NCBI GenBank assembly: GCA_012837425.1
Contig: DURE01000004.1
Location: 1 to 64,000 of the forward strand
Origin: Clostridiales bacterium
GTDB taxonomy: Bacteria > Bacillota > Clostridia > Oscillospirales > CAG-272
Direction of reading: 5' to 3'
Length of the DNA: 64,000 nucleotides
The notes under the pieces were generated by a model. That model was not told where the DNA came from. It saw nothing but the letters and a program-made list of their open reading frames with translations, and searched no databases. Both the position numbers and the translations under genes were made by a program. Positions within the stretch are counted from its first letter, which is position 1. The number at the start of each line of letters is the position of its first letter. Below are positions 55,103 to 63,119 of this stretch, in pieces.

Positions 55103-56143
55103 TCAACAAATGACAATAGTCTCGTCTGATTTTATAATCTCTCCTATGATGTAGGGTTCCTCGCCGCACTCCCGCAGGACCTCAAGCGCTCTGTCGGCCT
55201 CGGCTGCCGGGACTACGACGCTCATCCCCACGCCCATGTTGAAGGTGTTGAACATATCGCGCTCGTCAATGCCTCCGGTCTTTGCAATAACCTCGAATAT
55301 CGGCGGGGCGACAATGCTTTTACGTTCAATTCTGGCGGTAAGCCCCTCGGGCAGGCTGCGCGGGATGTTCTCGTAAAGGCCGCCGCCGGTGATATGCGAC
55401 ACGCCGCGGACATTCACCTTTTCAAAGAGAGCCAGAAGCGCCTTGACATAAATCCGTGTGGGCGTGAGCAGCACCTCGCCGAGCGACCTCCCGCCAAGCT
55501 CTGCCACCGGCTTGGTTATATCCGACCTGCCGATATCGAAAACCTTTCTTACCAGCGAGAAACCGTTTGAATGGACGCCGCTCGAGGGCAGCGCGACAAT
55601 GACATCGCGCGGCCTTATGCTGTTTTTATCCGGAATTTTCGACTTTTCGACAATCCCTACCGCAAAGCCCGCTATATCATATTCGTCCTCGGGCATCATG
55701 CCCGGGTGCTCGGCGGTCTCGCCGCCGAGCAGCGCAGCACCTGCCTGAAGGCAGCCCTCGGCTACCCCGGAAACGATAGCGGCTATCTTCTCGGGATAGT
55801 TTTTGCCGCAGGCGATATAGTCGAGGAAAAAGAGTGGCTTTGCTCCGCTGCATACAATGTCGTTGACGCACATGGCAACGCAGTCAATCCCTATCGTGTC
55901 GTGCTTGTCAAGCACAAAGGCGATTTTCAGCTTGGTCCCCACGCCGTCTGTCCCGCTGACCAGCACCGGCTCCCGGTATTCCATGAGGTCGGGTATGAAC
56001 AGCCCGCCGAACCCGCCGATATCCGAGCAGGCAGGGGTGAGGGTGCGCGCCACGTGCTTTTTCATCAGCTCAACCGCGCGGTAGCCGGCGGTGATGTCCA
56101 CCCCGGCGGCGGCGTAGCTGTCCGACCTTGAGACATTTTTCAT
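55103..56143 (-). CDS. purM: Phosphoribosylformylglycinamidine cyclo-ligase (AIR synthetase)
   Basis: Fifth step: ATP-driven closure of FGAM to AIR. 346 residues from the ATG at 56143, which overlaps purF as ATGA and has AAGGAGAGC upstream; the longer track ORF is rejected. Signatures: YAAAGVDITAGYRAVELMK, VSGTDGVGTKL, CVNDIVCSGAKPLFFLDY, LLGGETAEHPGM and SHITGGGLYENIPR. Ends with GEIIKSDETIVIC, as usual for the PurM C-terminus. Confidence 0.97.
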   Translation of the reverse strand: MKNVSRSDSYAAAGVDITAGYRAVELMKKHVARTLTPACSDIGGFGGLFIPDLMEYREPVLVSGTDGVGTKLKIAFVLDKHDTIGIDCVAMCVNDIVCSGAKPLFFLDYIACGKNYPEKIAAIVSGVAEGCLQAGAALLGGETAEHPGMMPEDEYDIAGFAVGIVEKSKIPDKNSIRPRDVIVALPSSGVHSNGFSLVRKVFDIGRSDITKPVAELGGRSLGEVLLTPTRIYVKALLALFEKVNVRGVSHITGGGLYENIPRSLPEGLTARIERKSIVAPPIFEVIAKTGGIDERDMFNTFNMGVGMSVVVPAAEADRALEVLRECGEEPYIIGEIIKSDETIVIC

Positions 56144-57600
56144 CGGTTCTGCTCTCCTTTTGGGGCCTCGTCCCCGCATTCGGGTATCTTTTCCTCAAAT
56201 CTGAATTTCCGGTTCTCGGGGGGTACGGCGGTCGGGTAGCGGCCGTCAAAACAGGCGGTGCAGCAGCCGCAGCAGTCGGCCCCCGGAGCCAGCCGCTTTA
56301 CATTCTCAAGGCTTAGATAACCCAGCGAGTCTGCCCCGATAATTTTGGCAATCTCGTCGGCCGTGTGGCGGCAGGCAATCAGGTACTTGCGCGAGTCTAT
56401 GTCGGTACCGTAATAGCATGGATTGAGGTAGGGCGGTGAGGCTATCCTCATATGCACCTCCGACGCCCCGGCCTCGCACAGAAGGTTTACAATCCGGGCG
56501 CTGGTAGTGCCACGGACAATCGAGTCGTCGATCAGTACCACGCGCTTGCCGCGGACAACCTCACATATAGGGTTGAGCTTGATTCTCAACATATCCTCCC
56601 GGCTCTTCTGCCCGGGGGCGATAAATGTGCGGCCTATATATCTGTTCTTGATAAATCCTATTCCGTATGGTATGCCCGACTGCCTCGAATAGCCGAGCGC
56701 CGCGTCAAGCCCCGAGTCGGGCACGCCGACCACCACGTCGGCCCCGACCGGATGTTCCAGAGCCAAAAACCCGCCGGCGCGCACCCTTGCCTCATGCACC
56801 GAGTACCCGTCGATTACCGAGTCGGGGCGCGCGAAGTAAATGTATTCAAAAACACATAGCGACCGCGGCTGCCTGCCGCAGTGCTCCCTTATGCTGCGCA
56901 CGCCGGCCTTGTCGAATATCAGGATTTCCCCCGGTTCCACGTCCCGAACAAATTCAGCGCCCACGGCGTCGAGCGCACAGCTCTCGGAGGCCACCACATA
57001 TATCCCGTCGGGTGTTTTGCCGTAGCAGAGCGGTCTGAAACCGCGGCTGTCGCGCACTGCCATCAGCTTCTGCGGCGACATGACAAGCAGGGAATACGCC
57101 CCCTCGAGCCGGTACATTGCCCGGCTGACCGCCTCCTCAATAGAGCTCGTCTCAAGGCGCTTGTTGGTGATAATGTATGAGATGACCTCGGTGTCGCTGG
57201 TGGTGTGGAAAATCGAGCCCCGCAGCTCGAGTTCCGAACGCAGCTCATAGGAGTTGACAAGGTTGCCGTTATGGGCCAGCGCCATTGTGCCCTTTATGTG
57301 GTTGACAACCACCGGCTGCGCGTTGCTCCGGTCGTTCGTTCCTGTTGTCCCGTAGCGCACATGCCCTATTGCACAGTTGCCGAGCCCGAACTTCTCCATA
57401 CGCTCGGGCGTAAAAACCTCGTTTACCAGGCCGGTATCCTTGTATGTGTGAAATACTCCACGGTCATTTACCGCAATTCCGCAGGACTCCTGCCCCCGGT
57501 GCTGCAGTGCGTAAAGGCCGTAATAGGCCATGCGCGCCACATCGCAGCCGGCCGGGCTGAAAACACCGAAAATCCCGCATTCTTCCCTGATTTCAGACAT
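56140..57600 (-). CDS. purF: Amidophosphoribosyltransferase
   Basis: First committed step: PRPP + glutamine to phosphoribosylamine. 486 residues using the ATG at 57600, which has TGGAG six bases upstream; the ATG at 57612 lies right after the purC stop without a ribosome site. The short propeptide MSEIREE is followed by the N-terminal nucleophile Cys8 in ECGIFGVF. The glutaminase domain continues LQHRGQESCGIAV, GHVRYGTTG and TSDTEVISY. The PRTase domain has the PRPP loop VVLIDDSIVRGTTS. Cysteines near the end (DCCGCC) resemble the 4Fe-4S ligands of Bacillus-type PurF. Confidence 0.97.
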   Translation of the reverse strand: MSEIREECGIFGVFSPAGCDVARMAYYGLYALQHRGQESCGIAVNDRGVFHTYKDTGLVNEVFTPERMEKFGLGNCAIGHVRYGTTGTNDRSNAQPVVVNHIKGTMALAHNGNLVNSYELRSELELRGSIFHTTSDTEVISYIITNKRLETSSIEEAVSRAMYRLEGAYSLLVMSPQKLMAVRDSRGFRPLCYGKTPDGIYVVASESCALDAVGAEFVRDVEPGEILIFDKAGVRSIREHCGRQPRSLCVFEYIYFARPDSVIDGYSVHEARVRAGGFLALEHPVGADVVVGVPDSGLDAALGYSRQSGIPYGIGFIKNRYIGRTFIAPGQKSREDMLRIKLNPICEVVRGKRVVLIDDSIVRGTTSARIVNLLCEAGASEVHMRIASPPYLNPCYYGTDIDSRKYLIACRHTADEIAKIIGADSLGYLSLENVKRLAPGADCCGCCTACFDGRYPTAVPPENRKFRFEEKIPECGDEAPKGEQNR

Positions 57601-57613
57601 ATATTGCTCCATT

Positions 57614-58324
57614 TTATTTGCCGAAAACCCGTCTCATCATCTCGCTGTAGGCCTCCTCAACCCCCCCGAGGTCGCGCCGGAACCTGTCCTTGTCGAGCTT
57701 TTCGTTGGTTTTGGCGTCCCAGAAACGGCAGGTGTCGGGAGAAATCTCATCGGCCAGCACAATTTCCCCGTCGCTTGTGCGCCCGAACTCCAGCTTGAAG
57801 TCGACAAGCTTTATGCCGAGGCCGAGGAAATATTCCTTGAGAATGTCATTAATCTTAAATGCCATTGACTTTATCGTCTCAATTTCGTCCTCTGTTGCAA
57901 GGCCGAGGGCGAGGGCGTGGTATTCGTTTATCATCGGGTCGTGCAGCTCGTCGTTCTTGTACGAAAACTCAATCGTGGGGCGGTCAAAGACAATCCCCTC
58001 CTCCACGCCAAAGCGCTTTGCAAACGACCCGGCCGAAATGTTGCGAACAATAACCTCAAGCGGCACAATCGAGACCCGCCTGACCAGCGCCTCGCGCTCG
58101 CTTAGCTCCTCTACAAAATGTGTGGGTATGCCCGCCTTCTCGAGCAGGCTCATGAGAAAATTCGACATGCGGTTGTTGACCACACCCTTGCCCGAAATCC
58201 TGCCCTTTTTCGTGCCGTCAAAGGCGGTGGCGTCGTCCTTGTAGGACACAATTACATAATCCGCGCTGCCTGTGGCAAATACTTTCTTGGCTTTTCCCTC
58301 GTAGAGTTGTTCCCTTTTTCCCAT
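57614..58324 (-). CDS. purC: Phosphoribosylaminoimidazole-succinocarboxamide synthase
   Basis: Joins aspartate to CAIR with ATP. 236 residues starting [16 protein letters not shown] at the ATG at 58324 with AAAGGAT upstream. The track ORF begins 38 residues earlier, and that extension is just translation of the GC-rich tandem repeat in the purE-purC gap ([11 protein letters not shown] twice). Motifs: [44 protein letters not shown] and [14 protein letters not shown]. No purB (adenylosuccinate lyase) or purK is in the window. Confidence 0.97.
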   Translation of the reverse strand: MGKREQLYEGKAKKVFATGSADYVIVSYKDDATAFDGTKKGRISGKGVVNNRMSNFLMSLLEKAGIPTHFVEELSEREALVRRVSIVPLEVIVRNISAGSFAKRFGVEEGIVFDRPTIEFSYKNDELHDPMINEYHALALGLATEDEIETIKSMAFKINDILKEYFLGLGIKLVDFKLEFGRTSDGEIVLADEISPDTCRFWDAKTNEKLDKDRFRRDLGGVEEAYSEMMRRVFGK

Positions 58325-58334
58325 ATTTAATCCT

Positions 58335-58402
58335 TTCTCCGGGGGCGGACCCCCCGAGCCCCCGCCGGTTTTCTCCGGGGGCGGACCCCCCGAGCCCCCG
58401 CC
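58335..58402. repeat. Two identical 32-nt GC-rich repeats upstream of purC
   Basis: TTCTCCGGGGGCGGACCCCC... occurs at 58335-58366 and 58371-58402 with GGTT between. On the - strand each unit reads GGCGGGGGCTCGGGGGGTCC..., and an AAGTTTTTTGA/AAAGAAACTTTTTTT stretch lies next to them as at 8970-9017. Same family as the units at 9020, 14971, 21037. Confidence 0.85.
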
Positions 58403-58543
58403 AAAGAAACTTTTTTTGGAATCTTCAAAAAACTTCAACTAAAATGATTTCTTAGGGCATTAAACTTTATTGAGGTGCTTCAAAACACATGCAGCGGCTT
58501 TCCGGCGCCAACGGCCTGCGGTCGCTTGCTGTACCATGCGGTT

Positions 58544-59038
58544 TTACTTGTTCAGTTCTTCCTCAACGGCCTTGTTTCTGGCAAGAACACGTTCACGCTC
58601 GGCCCGCCGGCGCTCTGCCAGCTTCTCTGCAAGTCCCTCATCAGTGAGCGAGAGTATTTCAATCGACAGCAAAGCGGCGTTGACTCCTCCGTCCACCGCA
58701 ACCGTCGCCACGGGTATTCCCGGCGGCATCTGAACCGTGGACAGCAGTGCGTCAACACCGCCTAAATTTCCGGATTTTATAGGTATCCCGACAACCGGGA
58801 TCGTTGTAAGAGCCGCAACCGCTCCCGCAAGGTGTGCGGCCATGCCGGCAGCCGCAATTATCACCCCGAACCCCCGCTCGCGCGCAGACGAGCAGAAGAC
58901 CCTCACCTCGTCAGGGGTGCGGTGGGCCGACCAGACGTGAGCTTCATACGGCACGCCGAACTCTCTTAGCACCTCTGCCGCTTTTCTCACGACCGGCAAA
59001 TCGCTGTCGCTCCCCATGATAATCGCAACCTTTTTCAT
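58544..59038 (-). CDS. purE: N5-carboxyaminoimidazole ribonucleotide mutase / AIR carboxylase
   Basis: Carboxylation step of purine synthesis. 164 residues. GSDSDLPVVRKAAEVLREF, SAHRTPDEV, and AAAGMAAHLAGAVAALTTIPVVGIP are the PurE core and active site. A GAMPAGIPVATV-like segment reads VQMPPGIPVATVAVDG. No purK partner is next to it, so this may be a class II enzyme using CO2 directly, or purK is elsewhere. AAGGAATG ribosome site. First gene of the operon, directly after the ZTP riboswitch and terminator. Confidence 0.96.
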   Translation of the reverse strand: MKKVAIIMGSDSDLPVVRKAAEVLREFGVPYEAHVWSAHRTPDEVRVFCSSARERGFGVIIAAAGMAAHLAGAVAALTTIPVVGIPIKSGNLGGVDALLSTVQMPPGIPVATVAVDGGVNAALLSIEILSLTDEGLAEKLAERRRAERERVLARNKAVEEELNK

Positions 59039-59055
59039 CTGTCAGCATTCCTTCC

Positions 59056-59104
59056 CCAAAAAAATCAAAAAGAGCGCACTTGCTCCCCTATAAAGTAAGT
59101 GCGC
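59056..59104 (-). terminator. Riboswitch-controlled terminator before purE
   Basis: GCGCACTTAC ... GCAAGTGCGC stem (59074-59104) followed by TCTTTTTGATTTTTTTG on the - strand. Its 5' arm touches the CTGGGC end of the aptamer, so ligand binding can compete with hairpin formation. Confidence 0.85.
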
Positions 59105-59179
59105 CCAGACGGTCGGCAAAAAGCTGGGTTTTCCGCTCCTTGGTGGTTCTCCACCCTTACCCGTCAGTTACGGAAACCT
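59101..59179 (-). ncRNA. ZTP (pfl) riboswitch aptamer
   Basis: Read on the - strand: GGTTTCCG-TAACTGACGG, then GGTGG-AGA-ACCACC, CAAGGAGCGGAAAACC, and the hallmark GCCGACCGTCTGGGC. The first stem pairs GGTTTCCG with CGGAAAACC, and ACGG can pair with CCGT as the pseudoknot. ZTP riboswitches turn genes on when ZMP/ZTP builds up because 10-formyl-THF is low; here they would switch on the whole pur-fhs operon. Confidence 0.9.
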
Positions 59180-59219
59180 GTCAAAGGACTGCCCTCGGGA
59201 GGCTCCTTTTTACATATGA

Positions 59220-59249
59220 ATTATATCACGCGGGGGGTGTGTCTGTCAA
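59220..59249 (-). promoter_or_regulatory. Promoter of the purine operon
   Basis: On the - strand TTGACA, 18 bases, TATAAT, both perfect. Start near 59213, just before the aptamer. Confidence 0.85.
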
Positions 59250-59356
59250 CCGTCTTGGAACAATAACTCATCCAAATCCGAGCAAAAAAGTGCTGCGGGT
59301 TTTAGTGTATTTTGTCCATTGCATAAGTAATCAATCGCTTTCGTGTCCGGGTTTGC

Positions 59357-59385
59357 TTGTTTTTTCGGGATAAATGTATTATAAT
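59357..59385 (+). promoter_or_regulatory. Promoter of the phosphopantetheinyl transferase gene
   Basis: TTGTTT, 17 bases, TATAAT. It overlaps the false ORF start at 59374, which shows that the true start is downstream at 59416. Confidence 0.75.
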
Positions 59386-59415
59386 AATCCTGTATTCCGG
59401 GAAGGAGGGCCGCAT

Positions 59416-60072
59416 ATGATACGGGTTTATTTTGCCGACATAACGCCGCTTGCGGAGCCTTGGCGCTTTGCCGCGGTGCTCAAGCGGCTCTCGACCGAGC
59501 GCCGCAGAAAGGCCGAAGCCTGCAAAACCGAGCAAGCCCGGCTGCTCTCGGCCGGAGCAGGCTACCTGCTCTCATATGCGCTCTCGCTCCTCGGAATTGA
59601 CGAGGCGACCATGGAGTACAGCTACAACCAATACGGCAAACCCAGTTTCAACCGCCGCAAATCACTTGATTTCTCGCTCTCGCATTCGGGCAGCATGGCA
59701 ATATGCGCCCTCTCGGACTGCGGGCCTGTGGGTTGCGATATCGAGTCGCCCGGCCGGCGCAGCCTCCCGGCGGCGCGGCGCTTTTTCCACCCGAATGAGT
59801 ATGAGCATATAATATGTTCGGCAGACCCCGGGCGCGAGTTTCTCAGAATATGGACGCTTAAGGAAAGCTATATAAAAGCGCTCGGCACCGGCCTTGCCAC
59901 CCGGCTCTCCTCCTTTGAGATAGTTCCTGCAAGCCCGCCTTGTCTGCGGGGCGACGACAGGTATCATTTTGCCGAATTTTTGCTTGATAACGGCTGTTTT
60001 GCGGCGGTCTGCGGCACCGAAAAAGCTCTCCTTGACCCTGTATTCGTCGACCTCGGAAGCCTGAAAAAATAA
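59416..60072 (+). CDS. 4'-phosphopantetheinyl transferase (Sfp/AcpT superfamily)
   Basis: Attaches the phosphopantetheine arm of CoA to a serine of carrier proteins. 218 residues from the ATG at 59416 (GGAGGG ribosome site); the track ORF starts inside the promoter. Motifs: SLSHSGSMAICALS, PVGCDIESPGR (magnesium Asp/Glu), FHPNEYEHI and WTLKESYIKALGTGL, the W/FxxKESxxK signature. Two-domain Sfp-type length (about 220). No polyketide, NRPS or acyl carrier gene is nearby, so its carrier is probably fatty acid ACP or lies elsewhere. Confidence 0.92.
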   Translation: MIRVYFADITPLAEPWRFAAVLKRLSTERRRKAEACKTEQARLLSAGAGYLLSYALSLLGIDEATMEYSYNQYGKPSFNRRKSLDFSLSHSGSMAICALSDCGPVGCDIESPGRRSLPAARRFFHPNEYEHIICSADPGREFLRIWTLKESYIKALGTGLATRLSSFEIVPASPPCLRGDDRYHFAEFLLDNGCFAAVCGTEKALLDPVFVDLGSLKK

Positions 60073-60089
60073 TTCCGTGCCTGTCTGTA

Positions 60090-60118
60090 TTGACAAAATA
60101 CCGCCGCGATGATACAAT
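60090..60118 (+). promoter_or_regulatory. Promoter of the AEC transporter gene
   Basis: TTGACA, 17 bases, TACAAT, only 18 bases after the transferase stop. It produces a leader of about 165 bases, long for one gene, with a GTCTGC/GCAGAC hairpin at 60196-60211 and an unused AAAGGAG at 60174; no known riboswitch is recognised. Confidence 0.7.
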
Positions 60119-60291
60119 AAGCGCGTTTGCCGGTGAGCCACAAGTATCCATAAGAACACAAAATCCCCCCAAAGGAGCGGCATAATTAAGAGGCCGTCTG
60201 CTCCGGCAGACTAATATACCCCGGCAAGCCTAAAAACCTTAATGAGCTATTTCAGAGCATACCTGCCGCATATCACGAAAGGCTTTACATA

Positions 60292-61242
60292 ATGAGTGTT
60301 TTTTACGTTGTCCTGAATAAAACCGTCATCATGATGGCGCTTATTGCCATCGGATACCTGCTCGGCAGAAAGGGGGTTGTCAGCCGACAGGCCGGGCGGG
60401 ATTTGGCGGTGCTTGAAACCCGGTTTTTCCTCCCGGCGTATCTGTTCACCGTTCTGTCTGAAAACCTCGACGCTCAAAAACTCCGCGTCAACTTAGGGCT
60501 CCTGCTCTTCGGACTGGTTTTTTTTGTGGTGCTGATAGTGCTTTCATTCCTGCTCTCGCGCACGGTACGGGGAGAGCCGCTCGAGCGGTTTATGGCCTTT
60601 TACATGCTGAACTACCCGAACTACGGTTATTTCGGATATCCGGTGGTCTTAGCCGCGTACGGCCCTGAGGTGCTCACTCAGTTTATAATCTTCGCGCTGC
60701 CGATAACTCTGTCAATCAACACCTACGGCGCCTGGCTGCTGACCACGCGGCGCAGTCAGTCCCCACATGAAAAATTCACGCCAAAAAGCCTGCTTGCCCT
60801 GCCGTTTGAGGTTTTTGCCGCTGTCATTTTTGGCGCGCTCTGCGGGCTGCTTGACCTTCCGCTGCCCGGCGTGGTCGGGGAGTTTTTCAGCTTCTCGGCC
60901 GCCTGCATGAGCCCGGTCGCCATGCTGCTTACCGGGCTTATCCTCTCAACCCTGCCGCCGGGGAAGATTTTCGGCTCGGGCAAGGCTTATTACTTCAACG
61001 CACTCAAGCTCGTCATTCTACCGGCCATTACCGGCTCGGTTTTCTATCTCGTCGGGCTGCGCGGCATCTACCTTGCATTCCCGGTTGTCATGTCGGCCAT
61101 GCCTGTCGGCATGAATGTGGTCATCTTCTCACGTCCCGAGCAGCCCGACTACCAGAGCTCCGGGGTGACCTGCTTTATCTCGTATGTAATCGCCCTTCTC
61201 ACCGTGCCTGCGGTGTTCGGATTGCTGTCGCTGGTAATTTAA
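60292..61242 (+). CDS. AEC-family (auxin efflux carrier-like) transporter
   Basis: 316 residues, about ten membrane spans in two five-helix halves. First half starts IMMALIAIGYLLGRKGVVSRQAGRDLA, then FFLPAYLFTVLSEN, the NPxx-like crossover of the first half; NYPNYGYFGYPVVLAAYG is the conserved motif between halves. The second half ends in PVVMSAMPVGMNVVIFSRP and a final pair of spans. AEC carriers export or import organic anions such as malate or malonate, or amino-acid-like compounds; substrate not assignable. AAAGG ribosome site. Confidence 0.88.
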   Translation: MSVFYVVLNKTVIMMALIAIGYLLGRKGVVSRQAGRDLAVLETRFFLPAYLFTVLSENLDAQKLRVNLGLLLFGLVFFVVLIVLSFLLSRTVRGEPLERFMAFYMLNYPNYGYFGYPVVLAAYGPEVLTQFIIFALPITLSINTYGAWLLTTRRSQSPHEKFTPKSLLALPFEVFAAVIFGALCGLLDLPLPGVVGEFFSFSAACMSPVAMLLTGLILSTLPPGKIFGSGKAYYFNALKLVILPAITGSVFYLVGLRGIYLAFPVVMSAMPVGMNVVIFSRPEQPDYQSSGVTCFISYVIALLTVPAVFGLLSLVI

Positions 61243-61243
61243 T

Positions 61244-61264
61244 GGGGCTCCGCCCCGCATCCCG
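61244..61264. repeat. GC-rich repeat unit, reversed copy
   Basis: GGGGCTCCGCCCCGCATCCCG starts right after the transporter stop; its reverse complement resembles the CGGGGTGCGGGG units elsewhere. Found next to a terminator, as in the other copies. Confidence 0.5.
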
Positions 61265-61305
61265 TGCTATGCTGCCACTCGCCCACTGGCTGAATGAAGG
61301 GTAAC

Positions 61306-61348
61306 AACACAAAGCCGCCCCGGGGGTTCCCTGCGGCGGCTTTGTGTT
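61306..61348. terminator. Bidirectional terminator between transporter and acidic membrane protein genes
   Basis: AACACAAAGCCGCC pairs exactly with GGCGGCTTTGTGTT around a 15-base loop; T/A-rich flanks on both sides. Confidence 0.75.
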
Positions 61349-61354
61349 GAATTT

Positions 61355-62755
61355 TCATTGCGCCTGGTCTTGCTCCCCGGCAGCCTGCTCCAGTACCTGC
61401 CTGAAGTTGCCGAAGGACTCCTTGGCAAACCTGATCTCGCACACCTCGCCGTCCTTTTCATAAGTCAGCACTACACACTCGGCGCCCTCCTCAAGCTTGT
61501 CAAGGCCAAGTCCGGTGACCTCCCCGAAGGGGATTACCGCCGACCTGACCCCCCGCCCTTCCATGGCTTGGCCAAGGTCATTTAAGAAGCAAATCCTGTC
61601 GCCGTCAACCCAGACATCGAACAGGTCGCCCGACATGCCGGTAACCTGAAGTGTGCTGTCGGGCTTATGGTGCGCGGCGGCAAATTTAGCGTATTTGAGC
61701 TCGACCGGGGATATGCCCGCCGATGCGGCTAATCTGGAGGACTCTTCCGAGCCTTCCCCTTCTGTGTCGCCGGCCGGCTCGTCACACTTGCCGGGCTCTG
61801 CCTCGGCAGCTTCGTCGGGCAGGGCTACACAAGAGGGCTCGTAATCATAAACTATATCGTCAAAGGGCCTGTAAACCTCCTCTTCGGGCAGCTCCTCACC
61901 CTCATCCGCCCCGGCCGGCGTGTCCCCCCGCTCTTGTGGCTCGGGCGCCGCCTCAGAGGGCTGCTCCTCCTCATAGGGAACATACATCTCTGCCCCGCCG
62001 GTATCCTCGGCCTCCGGTTCTTCCTCCGCGAGAGCCAAATTGTCGGTGACATTTTCGGCTCCGGGGTCATCAACTCCCCCATCGTCGGCATTATCGTCGG
62101 CGTCGACTATTTCATAGAACATATACTCGGCAAAGCTGAGACCGTCAAAAAGGCAGAGCAGCATCAGTATCACAAAAATCGAGGCCAGCCCGCCGAACAC
62201 CGCAGCCAGAGCCCCCAAAACGCCGGTTGCCCTGACACCGTCGAGTATCAGCATCACAAGTGAGTAGAAGATAAAATAAAGCGCGCCGCTATAAACCAGC
62301 CAGTATTTTACCGGCTTGTCGTTTACCACAAACTGGTCGAGCATCAGCGTGCCGTAAAGCGCCAGCGCGGCTAAAAGGCCGAGGACGGCAAGTATGGTGT
62401 TCAAAACGCCGTCCGCACCGGCAAGGGCCACGCCGGAAAGCACCAGCGAGAGGGCGGAATACGCAATGAGGACCAGCGATTTCCCGCGGACGACAAAAAA
62501 CTCATCACTTGCAGGTAAAAGCAGCGTCAGGAAAAGAAGCACCAGCCCGACTGTGAGCGGCCTGAGTATATCCCACACCCCGCCGGCTGCAATCCCTGTG
62601 ATTATATTGAGCACACACGATACAACCGCAAACAGCAGCGCGCAGCCGAAAATCGCCGCCTCGAGCTTTGATTCGTTTTTCATAAGCCTCTCTGCAATGC
62701 CGGAGACAATCCTCTGGATTTGAGTGCGCGCTAATTTCTTGTTTTCTTCCTTCAT
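61355..62755 (-). CDS. Membrane protein with acidic cytoplasmic-type tail domain, unknown function (466 aa)
   Basis: Starts at the ATG at 62755 (MKEENKKLARTQ) or 11 residues earlier at 62788; neither has a good ribosome site, and GAGGA lies 13 bases upstream of the former. About six spans occupy residues 35-220 (AAIFGCALLFAVVSCVLNI, LTVGLVLLFLTLLLP, SLVLIAYSALSLVLSGVAL and three more). A ~120-residue Asp/Glu/Pro-rich low-complexity linker follows, then a compact C-terminal domain (about 365-466) with GDLFDVWVDGDRICFLND and VIPFGEVTGLGLDKLEEG, a beta-rich pattern that resembles PH-like lipid- or partner-binding folds. No family recognised. Confidence 0.72.
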   Translation of the reverse strand: MKEENKKLARTQIQRIVSGIAERLMKNESKLEAAIFGCALLFAVVSCVLNIITGIAAGGVWDILRPLTVGLVLLFLTLLLPASDEFFVVRGKSLVLIAYSALSLVLSGVALAGADGVLNTILAVLGLLAALALYGTLMLDQFVVNDKPVKYWLVYSGALYFIFYSLVMLILDGVRATGVLGALAAVFGGLASIFVILMLLCLFDGLSFAEYMFYEIVDADDNADDGGVDDPGAENVTDNLALAEEEPEAEDTGGAEMYVPYEEEQPSEAAPEPQERGDTPAGADEGEELPEEEVYRPFDDIVYDYEPSCVALPDEAAEAEPGKCDEPAGDTEGEGSEESSRLAASAGISPVELKYAKFAAAHHKPDSTLQVTGMSGDLFDVWVDGDRICFLNDLGQAMEGRGVRSAVIPFGEVTGLGLDKLEEGAECVVLTYEKDGEVCEIRFAKESFGNFRQVLEQAAGEQDQAQ

Positions 62756-62816
62756 ACATATTTGCCCGTCCTCGGAAATTTTTCGCATTGAACACTTACT
62801 ATCCTGCGGCCTTATA

Positions 62817-62844
62817 CCTGAGCCGGAGTCCTTTCGGGCTCAGG
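62817..62844 (-). promoter_or_regulatory. Leader hairpin of the acidic membrane protein gene
   Basis: CCTGAGCC, 12 bases, GGCTCAGG in the 5' untranslated region, 20 bases from the predicted RNA start and about 60 bases before the ATG. No U tract, so it may be structural or regulatory. Confidence 0.5.
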
Positions 62845-62870
62845 AAGAAAAACCGCTTTACATATACATA

Positions 62871-62899
62871 ATGATAGCACACCGGCATATTGTTGTCAA
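62871..62899 (-). promoter_or_regulatory. Promoter of the acidic membrane protein gene
   Basis: On the - strand TTGACA, 17 bases, TATCAT; start near 62864, leader about 110 bases. Confidence 0.68.
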
Positions 62900-63119
62900 T
62901 GTTTTGGGGGCTTTATTATATTCATTTCTTTGCGCGCCACATGTCCGCGCGCTGCATTGTTATTGGTGTATTCTGCGGTTGCCGACTCATCGTTTTACCA
63001 CAGAGTCGACCTGCGGTCGCCGGCTGTGCCCTTGTGTGCTGCACTGCTGAGCGCGCTAAAACGGGCTTGGGAGAAACCTCTTTCAAGAGTTTCTCCCAAA
63101 CACCTGATATTGAATAATA
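62900..63119. other. Intergenic stretch between acidic membrane protein gene and rpmF
   Basis: No gene. Together with 62756-62899 this is a ~364-base gap. It contains a short element (63007-63030) like one at 58513-58535, sharing CCTGCGGTCGC, and the hairpin described next. Confidence 0.5.
63067..63099 (-). terminator. Perfect hairpin after rpmF, without U tract
   Basis: TTGGGAGAAAC ... GTTTCTCCCAA, 11 bp with further pairing inside. 21 bases past the rpmF stop. It probably ends or protects the rpmF transcript. Confidence 0.5.

Noticed and set aside
58325-58438. 38-residue N-terminal extension of PurC
   Set aside because: It only translates the tandem repeat and AT-rich flank; the ATG at 58324 has a proper ribosome site and gives the normal PurC start.
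60119-60291. Known riboswitch in the AEC leader
   Set aside because: The short hairpins do not match any riboswitch pattern I know; kept only as an open observation.
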